Part shown: piece by piece, positions 4,990 to 10,856 of the stretch
Layout: every line of letters begins with the position of its first letter
Position numbering within the stretch: position 1 is the stretch's first letter
NCBI GenBank assembly: GCA_946543095.1
Contig: CAMNLO010000026.1
Location: forward strand, 1 to 10,856
DNA from: an uncultured bacterium
GTDB taxonomy: Bacteria; Bacillota; Clostridia; Lachnospirales; Lachnospiraceae
Length of the DNA: 10,856 nt
Direction of reading: 5' to 3'
Program-made: the position numbers and the translations under genes
Notes under the pieces: model-generated
Database searches by the model: none
The model's input: the letters and a program-made list of their open reading frames with translations, nothing else
Told to the model about the DNA's origin: nothing

Positions 4990-6405
4990 ATGAAGCATTC
5001 TATTGTTCAAAAAGCAGTTGTTGTGATGACGGCGTTTGTCCTGCTCCTGTCCGATGCGCAAGTGGTTTCCGCCGCCGTGCATACGGAAAGCTCCGTCACG
5101 GAGGAAATGTGCAGCGCAGCATACTGGAACGGCCTGAACGCGGAGGCGGACAAGGTCTTAATGTCGGCCGAGCGGATCGCGGACTACAACGCTTTGGCGC
5201 TGAAAACGCCTGAGTGCAACATGAATGATCTCACGGCCATGGACGGCTCCTATGACGCAGGGGCTCTCAGGGATAAGCTGGGGGAAGCCGTCATCAGGGA
5301 GATGCCGCAAAAGGCAGTTTACGCAAACAGCGTCCCTGTGGATGTAAACAGCTATTATACCGCTCTGGCCGCAGCGATCCTGACCACGGGATGGGAGGGG
5401 AAGCTGTATCCGAAATATGCCCTGGCAGTGGCACAGACCCAGATCAGGTCCGTTCCCACCTATGATTACATCGGCTACAGTGAGAGGGATTCCGATGATG
5501 AAGCGGTGTTAAGCTCTCTTCGTGTGAATGAACCCTTTCTGGTGAAGCAGTATGCGGCGGTGAACGGCATTCCCTTTTACTATGGAAGCTCCAGCAATAT
5601 AAGCGGATGGGTCATGGCCGCGGATCTTGCCATCTGTTCTGACAAATCCCAGTGGCTTGCCATGTGGCAGACCTCGCCGAAGGAGAAGTTCATCGTGGTG
5701 ACAACGGATGAATTCAGCCTTTCGGAATCCCATTATATGCCAAAGACCTCCGGCGTGAAGCTGACCATGGGGACTGTGCTGAAGCTGGTGCCGGAGGGGC
5801 AGATCCCTCCCAATATCGGGCCGAGAGGCTCCTGGAATAACTATGTGGTGTATCTTCCCACCAGGGATGATAATGGGAAATGTGAAAAGCAGATCGCTCT
5901 GATCGCCCAGAACAAGGATGTGAGCGTGGGGTACCTTCCCCTGACCTCCGGGAATATCGTGAACCTGGCCTTCAAATACCTTGGGAACACCTATGGCTGG
6001 GGAGGGATGCTGGATTCCGTGGACTGCTCCGCCTTTGTCAGGAATATCTATAAATGCTTCGGAATGGAAATGCCCAGGAACACCAACTGGCAGAAGAATG
6101 TTCCCGGGACCCTGGCGGATATTTCCGCCTGGGACGAGGCGACAAAAACCCTGGGGATCAGCAGCTGTGTTCCCGGAGTGCCCTTATACATGCCCGGCCA
6201 CACCATGATCTATCTGGGAACAGTGGAGGGCAGGGTCTATGTCATCAGCGCATCCGGCTCTCTTTCCGACAGCGCGGGGGAGGCCAAGGTGCAGGTGCAG
6301 AACTCCGTGATCATCACGCCCCTTAACGTCAGGAGAAAGAACGGCACCACCTGGCTGAGCAATCTCAACGGCGTGGTCATCCCCTGGTGCTTTACAAAAG
6401 AATAA
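4990..6405 (+). CDS. Secreted SH3-domain NlpC/P60 cell-wall endopeptidase (C40-like)
   Basis: 471 aa. The signal peptide has a hydrophobic core (residues 9-20) and likely cleavage after VSA (28). The order resembles the N-terminal stabilising domain, two SH3b-type domains (about 100-330, with GWVMAADLAIC in the first) and a C-terminal NlpC/P60 domain (about 325-470). The catalytic Cys is in SVDCSAFV (C346) and the His in MPGHTMIYLG (H404). By family, such enzymes cut gamma-D-glutamyl-diamino-acid bonds in peptidoglycan stem peptides. The third polar residue, usually His/Asn/Gln after the next strand, is Ser420 here (YVISASG). GGGG at 4978-4981 lies 8 nt before ATG. It is driven by the promoter at 4710-4738 and is followed 71 nt later by an esterase gene. 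Confidence 0.88.
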   Translation: MKHSIVQKAVVVMTAFVLLLSDAQVVSAAVHTESSVTEEMCSAAYWNGLNAEADKVLMSAERIADYNALALKTPECNMNDLTAMDGSYDAGALRDKLGEAVIREMPQKAVYANSVPVDVNSYYTALAAAILTTGWEGKLYPKYALAVAQTQIRSVPTYDYIGYSERDSDDEAVLSSLRVNEPFLVKQYAAVNGIPFYYGSSSNISGWVMAADLAICSDKSQWLAMWQTSPKEKFIVVTTDEFSLSESHYMPKTSGVKLTMGTVLKLVPEGQIPPNIGPRGSWNNYVVYLPTRDDNGKCEKQIALIAQNKDVSVGYLPLTSGNIVNLAFKYLGNTYGWGGMLDSVDCSAFVRNIYKCFGMEMPRNTNWQKNVPGTLADISAWDEATKTLGISSCVPGVPLYMPGHTMIYLGTVEGRVYVISASGSLSDSAGEAKVQVQNSVIITPLNVRRKNGTTWLSNLNGVVIPWCFTKE

Positions 6406-6476
6406 ATTTCCGTCGGCTAAAGAAACGAGACATTTATGCCGAGATTGTAACTGATAACAGATGAAAGGAAAGGCTT

Positions 6477-7460
6477 ATGTGGGAGCCGGTCATTTCAAAA
6501 GCGGATTTCCCGGAAGGAGCCCTGGATCCCCAGGTGGCTGAATACTACCGGGGCGCTGTGTTCACTTCACCCTTCGGGAAGCTGCCTGTGGAGAAGATCC
6601 GGGCAGCTCTTGACGAAATATACAATGATAGAAAGGTCCTGGTGGAGCTTTCTCAAGTGCAGGATGTCCTGATCCCTTCTGCGAAAGGAGAGGAGGGGGA
6701 AACAGAACCCCTTGCCCTGCGCCTGTATCTGCCGTCGCCGGGCCCTCATCCGATCCTTCTTTATTTTCACGGAGGCGGCTTTGTGATGCACAACATCCCA
6801 AGCCACGATAACCTTTGCCGCAGGCTTGCAAAGGAATGCGAAGCCCTGGTGATCTCCGTGGGATACCGGCTGGCGCCGGAGCATCCCTTTCCGGCAGCTC
6901 TTGAGGATGCCTTCAGGGCGCTGTTATGGGCGAGGGAGCACGGGGCGGAATACGGCGGAGATCCGGAGCGCATCTTTACCGGCGGCGACAGCTCCGGGGC
7001 AGCCATCAGCGCTTCCCTCACCTTCCTTGCAAGAGACCGAAAGGGTCCCTTCATAGAAGGCCAGCTCCTTTACTACGGAACCTTCGGGGCTGTGCTCATT
7101 GAGGAATCCAAAACCATGGAGCTGTACGGCAATGGCAATCATGTGCTGCCAAAACAGATGCTTTTGGACTGCGAGGAAGCATACGGTCCGGGGGAGGGAG
7201 AGCTGGCAGCCTACCGGGATCCGGGAAAATGCCGGAATAAGAACATTGCTGCCCGCACTCTGATCGTCACGGCGGAAATGGATCCCTTAAGAGAGGATGG
7301 TGAGACCTTTGCAGAGATGCTTTCGGAGGCGGGGGATCCGGTAAGATGCATACGGATCCGGGGCATGATGCACGGGTTTATGCTGCTTTGGCCGGAGTTC
7401 TCCCGCTGCGAAGAGGTGTTTTGCGAATCGGCGGAGTTTATGAAATATCATTCCCGCTGA
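6477..7460 (+). CDS. Alpha/beta hydrolase, HSL-type esterase/lipase
   Basis: 327 aa, no signal peptide, so cytoplasmic. The hormone-sensitive-lipase family (alpha/beta hydrolase fold-3) signature is complete: oxyanion-hole HGGG (98-101), nucleophile elbow GDSSG with Ser172, Asp269 in EMDPL and His299 in MMHGF. Members hydrolyse short-chain acyl esters, for example acetyl esters on sugars or xenobiotics; the natural substrate is not readable from sequence. Length fits the family. The start at 6477 has a purine-rich AAAGGAAAGG upstream and keeps the whole domain; the ATG at 6461 is in another frame. It converges with the minus-strand operon ending at 7507, with only 46 nt between and no clear terminator. 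Confidence 0.9.
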   Translation: MWEPVISKADFPEGALDPQVAEYYRGAVFTSPFGKLPVEKIRAALDEIYNDRKVLVELSQVQDVLIPSAKGEEGETEPLALRLYLPSPGPHPILLYFHGGGFVMHNIPSHDNLCRRLAKECEALVISVGYRLAPEHPFPAALEDAFRALLWAREHGAEYGGDPERIFTGGDSSGAAISASLTFLARDRKGPFIEGQLLYYGTFGAVLIEESKTMELYGNGNHVLPKQMLLDCEEAYGPGEGELAAYRDPGKCRNKNIAARTLIVTAEMDPLREDGETFAEMLSEAGDPVRCIRIRGMMHGFMLLWPEFSRCEEVFCESAEFMKYHSR

Positions 7461-7506
7461 AGAGATCAGCATTTCCTTAGAAAAGGATGGCGTATCGGTG
7501 GGGGGG

Positions 7507-8145
7507 TCAGGGATTCAGCCGGAAAAGATAATACCCGGGGGAGCGGTTTTCCGTTTCCACCGTCAGAAGATCCGCTTTGCAGTAGCAGACAAAGCCCTCG
7601 GTCCTGACCTGAGCGGAGACCTCCGGACTGTCGAATTTACCGGGGCGGAAGGCGGGATCCAGGATCTCGAACTCGGCGGTTTTTTTCAGATAGTGTCTGG
7701 CGAAGATATAATGTCCCACATCCGAGAAGACCCCTTTGTGTCCCTCGTGGTCTCCCCCCACATTGATGATGGCGCGTCCCCCGTGCTCAAGGCATGAGAT
7801 CAGATCCTCCGCCCTGTCGCTGACCTCCATGTTCAGATCGAAACGTTCACAAAGGGCATGCCCGTAGATATTCATATCCGTGCCGGGATCCAGATTGGCT
7901 TTGGAAAGGTAGGAAAGATCCCGGTATTCCTCCAGGGAGAGCCTTCTGCCCGTCAGCTCCGTGATCAGCATACTGCCGCTGCAGATGCCGCAGCCCGCGC
8001 ATTTGATATTGGCGGCTTCGATCAGCTTCTCCCGCTGCTCTCTGGTGGCGTTCAACCCCGTTTCATAGGGAATATCCTCATGCTCCAGCTGGTTTACATA
8101 AAATGGAAGATCCGGGGGGAGCTTCCGCTGTCTTTCCTTAAGCAT
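7507..8145 (-). CDS. Papain-fold C39-like cysteine peptidase/transferase
   Basis: 212 aa, no signal peptide or membrane helix. The segment KCAGCGICSGSMLI has the GCG-type nucleophile of C39-like papain-fold proteins (candidate Cys52, with Cys49 and Cys55 nearby). SDVGHYIF supplies His145 and EILDPAF Asp163, completing a Cys-His-Asp triad. Typical C39 proteins cleave leader peptides after double glycine, but this one lacks transporter domains and a visible peptide substrate. Its neighbours handle gamma-glutamyl bonds, so transpeptidase or amidase activity on a gamma-glutamyl compound is an alternative; phytochelatin synthase is a known papain-fold precedent. AGGAGG lies 6 nt before ATG 8145, and the first 8 nt overlap the C26 gene. 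It is the last gene of the operon. Confidence 0.78.
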   Translation of the reverse strand: MLKERQRKLPPDLPFYVNQLEHEDIPYETGLNATREQREKLIEAANIKCAGCGICSGSMLITELTGRRLSLEEYRDLSYLSKANLDPGTDMNIYGHALCERFDLNMEVSDRAEDLISCLEHGGRAIINVGGDHEGHKGVFSDVGHYIFARHYLKKTAEFEILDPAFRPGKFDSPEVSAQVRTEGFVCYCKADLLTVETENRSPGYYLFRLNP

Positions 8146-8896
8146 TCCGGGCCTCCTTCTGTTCCGAAGCTGCTCCGATAAAGCTCTGAAACAGGGCCTT
8201 CATGGAGGCATGCTCCTCACACAGCTCCTCCGGATGCCACTGCACCCCTAGGATCAGCCGCTCCTTATTCTCAATGGCTTCCACAGTCCCGTCAGATGCC
8301 AGGGCAGACACCTCCAGATGATTTCCCGGCTGCTTTACCGCCTGATGGTGGAGGGAGTTTACGGAGTGCTCCCCGGCGGATAAAAGCCATGAGGCCAGAA
8401 GAGAGCCTTCCAGGACTCTTATCTTGTGGGAAGCTTCCTTTCTGGCGCATTTCTGGGTGTGGGTCAGGACATGCTGCTCCGTATTCTTTTCCTGATACTG
8501 CATATCCTGGTACAGGCTTCCGCCGAAATAGATATTCAGATACTGCATCCCCCGGCAGATCCCCAAGATGGGGAGCCGGCGCTTCACCGCCTCTGAGAGG
8601 ATGGAGTACCATTCGTTGTCGATATCCTCTCTTAACTGCTCGCATTCCGGAAGCTTCTGTTCCAGATAAAGGGAGGGGTTTACGTCAAAGCCTCCGGGCA
8701 GGAGAAGAGCATCCATCAAAGAAAGCTGTGCAGGGAGGGATCGTGCTGCCATGGGAGAGAGCAGAAGGGGAATGCCGCCGTTTTGATCAACGGCACGGAC
8801 ATAGGCGTGGTTTACCACCACTCTCGGCACCGCATCCCTCTGTACCCAGAGGGGGATGCCGATCATGGGCTTTGCGCAAGCTTTGGATGCGGGCAT
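8138..8896 (-). CDS. Gamma-glutamyl hydrolase family protein (peptidase C26, PuuD-like)
   Basis: 252 aa, cytoplasmic. It is a class I glutamine amidotransferase-like fold: LLLPGGFDVNPSLY (64-77), nucleophile elbow ILGICRGMQ with Cys114, SLHHQAV (181-187) and GVQWHPEE with His221 and Glu223. PuuD-type members hydrolyse gamma-glutamyl amides such as gamma-glutamyl-GABA. The gene starts 1 nt after the stop of the upstream ligase (TGA-G-ATG), indicating translational coupling, and overlaps the C39-like gene by 8 nt. Beside a gamma-glutamyl ligase it could release Glu from a gamma-glutamylated intermediate, as in the putrescine pathway, but no other Puu genes are visible here. The family is clear; the substrate is unknown. 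Confidence 0.9.
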   Translation of the reverse strand: MPASKACAKPMIGIPLWVQRDAVPRVVVNHAYVRAVDQNGGIPLLLSPMAARSLPAQLSLMDALLLPGGFDVNPSLYLEQKLPECEQLREDIDNEWYSILSEAVKRRLPILGICRGMQYLNIYFGGSLYQDMQYQEKNTEQHVLTHTQKCARKEASHKIRVLEGSLLASWLLSAGEHSVNSLHHQAVKQPGNHLEVSALASDGTVEAIENKERLILGVQWHPEELCEEHASMKALFQSFIGAASEQKEARNA

Positions 8897-8897
8897 C

Positions 8898-10121
8898 TCA
8901 GTAAAGCCCCCGTTCTTTCAAAAAGGGCAGCAGGAACTCCTGCTCCTCCCGGGGAAGGTTTCTTTCTGCCAGCTTCAGAAGACCGGCTGCAAAGTCCTCC
9001 GCTCTCTGCCCGTAGAGCATGCCCTGCCAGCCCTTTTCCATAAGGTCGTCCTGAGCCCTTTGTACATCCCCTTCCCCGATCTTCAGGTCGCGGATCATGC
9101 GGCCGCATTCCTTAAGCCCCTCCCCGGAATACAGGATCCCCTTGATGAAGGCGCAGTAGGCAAGCATTTTCTCCTTAGGCAGGGAATCCGCTCCCCGGAT
9201 CTCCAGATAGCTTTTCAGGCGCACATCCGGGAAGGCCATGGAAAGGACATGACGCACATCCTCGGTGTCAAAATCCCGCTCCGCGTAGATCTCCTTTGGG
9301 GTGTCCATGCCCGTGGACAAGGTGGTCTCTCCTTTGTGAAACAGGATCATAGGCATATCCAGAAGATAATCCGCGTAGTCCCCGTAGCCGTAGGAAGCAT
9401 CAAAGATATGAGGGGGTAGGCCGCAGCGGGCGGGATCCGTCCGCCTCCAGATGTCCGTGCGCTTTAAGTGCCCGGAAAAGGGGCTGCCCTCGAAGGCTGT
9501 TACATTGTCGCAAAGCAGCTGGATCAGGGGGGTCAGGAAGGCGATGGCCCGGATCTTTTCCCGGAAATCCGCTTCCGAAGAGTAATCTATGGAGATCTGG
9601 GTGGAAGCAGTGCCCCGCATCATTTCCCGGCCTCCATGGCCGTCGCCGGTATGGGAGAAATGGGCATCCATCAGCCGGTAGCGCTCCTTGGGGATCAGAA
9701 TAAGGTCGTCCACCCGGCTTTTCGGCTGGTAGCCCAGGGTGCTGAGTTCGTAGCCGTAAGAGGACAGGATGGGGTCCAGATGAGCCCTGAAATCCTCATA
9801 GATCTCTTTTACGGAGGCGATCCTTTCCTTGGGGGCGATGCTGATCTCCACCTGAGCGGCAGGCTCTAAGGTGATGGTGAACTCCTCCGTCTCAAAGCCC
9901 AGATAGTCCTCCTCCCGGTAGTCCCGGCGGATGTCGTAATGGGTCTCAAGCTCCTGTAATATGGCCTGAACGCCTCTCTTTCCGGCATAGGGGACAGCCT
10001 TTCCCGTTTCTTTTTCCACAGTGAAATGCTCGATCTCCACACCGAGGCATTTTCCGCTTCCCTCTCCGCTTTTGAAATAGGAGATAAGGGAATGTTTCAT
10101 TTCCTGAGGTGTTGTGTTCAT
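8898..10121 (-). CDS. Glutamate-cysteine ligase family protein (GCS2/EgtA-like)
   Basis: 407 aa from this start. GCS2-family motifs are present: GVEIEHF (27-33, metal-binding Glu29 and Glu31), TLEPAAQVEIS (84-94, matching the LEPGGQxE substrate motif), MRGTASTQISIDYSS (168-182) and GSPFSG further on. The family joins the gamma-carboxylate of Glu to an amine, classically Cys, using ATP. Cys as acceptor is not proven. No glutathione synthetase gene is nearby, so glutathione synthesis is not implied. Start: ATG 10121 has AGGGAA about 7 nt upstream, whereas an in-frame ATG at 10151 lacks a ribosome binding site and would add ten residues (ICFISGKNG) unlike the family. First gene of a three-gene operon, with a promoter just upstream. 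Confidence 0.88.
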   Translation of the reverse strand: MNTTPQEMKHSLISYFKSGEGSGKCLGVEIEHFTVEKETGKAVPYAGKRGVQAILQELETHYDIRRDYREEDYLGFETEEFTITLEPAAQVEISIAPKERIASVKEIYEDFRAHLDPILSSYGYELSTLGYQPKSRVDDLILIPKERYRLMDAHFSHTGDGHGGREMMRGTASTQISIDYSSEADFREKIRAIAFLTPLIQLLCDNVTAFEGSPFSGHLKRTDIWRRTDPARCGLPPHIFDASYGYGDYADYLLDMPMILFHKGETTLSTGMDTPKEIYAERDFDTEDVRHVLSMAFPDVRLKSYLEIRGADSLPKEKMLAYCAFIKGILYSGEGLKECGRMIRDLKIGEGDVQRAQDDLMEKGWQGMLYGQRAEDFAAGLLKLAERNLPREEQEFLLPFLKERGLY

Positions 10122-10165
10122 ACCGTTCTTCCCTGATATAAAACATATCAATTTAGTCGGTTTTA

Positions 10166-10194
10166 ATGATAAACCTTTTTCGGGGAATTGGCAA
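10166..10194 (-). promoter_or_regulatory. Candidate sigma-A promoter of the ligase/C26/C39 operon
   Basis: On the minus strand: TTGCCA (10194-10189), a 17-nt spacer and TATCAT (10171-10166). Each box is close to consensus, and the predicted start near 10159 gives a leader of about 40 nt before ATG 10121. This places the operon apart from the upstream pseudouridine synthase gene. Confidence 0.6.
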
Positions 10195-10252
10195 GGGCTG
10201 TTTCCGGAGCATGCTTCAGGTGCTCTGCCATTGTGCGTGAAGGGAAGCTGTG

Positions 10253-10856
10253 TTACCGGAAGTATTCCGCCATATCCTTCGGCAGGGGGGCGGTGAGGCG
10301 GATTCTCTTTCCTGTGAAGGGCTGCAGGAATATCACCTGATGGGCGTGGAGCAGGGCTCTTTTTGCCTCCCCGGAGGGGGTTCCGTAGAGGGGGTCGCCA
10401 ACCAGGGGATGGCCGATGGCCGAGAAGTGGACCCTGATCTGGTGGGTCCTTCCGGTGTCGATCTCAGCCTTGACAAGGGAGCAGCCCTTTGCTTCTCCCA
10501 GGCAGAGGAATCTGGTGAGGGCGGGCTTTCCTGCGGGCGGTTCACAGACCTGCTGCTTTGCGAGGACGCCCGGGACAGGGCCCAGGGGGAGGCGGATCAC
10601 TTGCCAGATTGGATCTGCATCCCGGATCATCTCGCCGGTACAGGAGCGCTTAAGCTCCCCTTCATTCATCGCAGACGAATTTTCGTAAGAGACATCCTCG
10701 GTTTTGCCTGTCGAGCAGATATTCTTAAGTCCCGTTTTCTTCGCCGCGGAAGATTCCGCGCAGGGGATGCCCTCAGGTCTGCCGGCAGCACAGGGTACAT
10801 AAAGCCCTGTCCCCTCCGCCACCGCAAGATAGGTCTTCCGGCAGATCCCCGTCTCC
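10253..10856 (-). CDS. RluA-family pseudouridine synthase, C-terminal part (5' end outside window)
   Basis: The frame is open to the window edge; 200 residues are visible. KTYLAVAEG near the visible start and IDTGRTHQIRVHFSAIGHPLVGDPLYG, then LLHAHQVIFLQPFTGKRIRLTAPLPKDM, are typical of the catalytic domain of RluA/RluD-type enzymes, which convert uridine to pseudouridine in rRNA or tRNA. The catalytic Asp motif (HRLD) would lie upstream, outside the window. Between KTYLAVAEG and VIRLPLGPVPG there is an insertion of about 65 residues rich in Ser, Glu, Lys and Cys, much longer than the usual linker. An apparent GTG start at 10822 lies inside the domain and is not the real start. It is followed by the ligase operon on the same strand, 131 nt away. 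Confidence 0.9.
   Translation of the reverse strand, partial: ETGICRKTYLAVAEGTGLYVPCAAGRPEGIPCAESSAAKKTGLKNICSTGKTEDVSYENSSAMNEGELKRSCTGEMIRDADPIWQVIRLPLGPVPGVLAKQQVCEPPAGKPALTRFLCLGEAKGCSLVKAEIDTGRTHQIRVHFSAIGHPLVGDPLYGTPSGEAKRALLHAHQVIFLQPFTGKRIRLTAPLPKDMAEYFR

Noticed and set aside
7461..7506. Terminator between the convergent esterase and C39-like genes
   Set aside because: Only a weak TCCTT-AGAA-AAGGA hairpin without a T-run is visible.
7498..9869. Plus-strand frames opposite the ligase/C26/C39 operon
   Set aside because: They are antisense shadows of well-supported minus-strand genes with clear catalytic motifs.
10122..10151. Ten-residue N-terminal extension of the ligase from ATG 10151
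   Set aside because: No Shine-Dalgarno precedes it, whereas ATG 10121 has AGGGAA at proper spacing, and the extension does not resemble family N-termini.

Overview
The window looks like chromosome of a low-to-mid GC Gram-positive Clostridia member, most likely a Lachnospiraceae-type gut Firmicute. This is inference from strong GGAGG ribosome binding sites, lipobox lipoproteins, an SH3-NlpC/P60 cell-wall enzyme, sigma-A-like promoters and GC-rich codon use; I could not run a taxonomic search.

Layout. Positions 1-1300 (+) hold the end of a sensor histidine kinase overlapping a NarL/LuxR-type response regulator. Positions 1301-1944 have no convincing gene but are densely structured: first a string of five hairpins framed by a 21-nt direct repeat (1302-1555), then two copies of a ~127-nt structured element (B 1558-1693, C 1804-1941) separated by an AT-rich spacer. 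B and C share one architecture (16-bp hairpin, hairpin with CCGRAGCGT loop, hairpin with NTGAA loop, then a strand complementary to that second loop and to both flanks). Their stems differ in sequence but stay paired, so the two copies covary. The right edge of C is the Shine-Dalgarno of a lipoprotein gene, which the element can sequester. Positions 1945-4416 (+) encode two predicted lipoproteins, followed by an intrinsic terminator (4514-4549).

Positions 4550-4989 carry a near-consensus promoter and an orphan LysM domain remnant, then a secreted SH3/NlpC-P60 cell-wall endopeptidase (4990-6405) and a hormone-sensitive-lipase-type esterase (6477-7460), all on +.

On the - strand, 10121 down to 7507 is a tight three-gene operon with its own promoter: a GCS2-family glutamate-cysteine ligase, a class-I amidotransferase-like gamma-glutamyl hydrolase (C26) and a papain-fold C39-like protein. 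A ligase and a hydrolase of gamma-glutamyl bonds together suggest a gamma-glutamyl amide pathway whose substrate is unknown. The right edge holds the C-terminal part of an RluA-family pseudouridine synthase (-).

The strongest candidates for something undescribed are the covarying B/C elements with the hairpin array beside them, and the ligase/C26/C39 operon.
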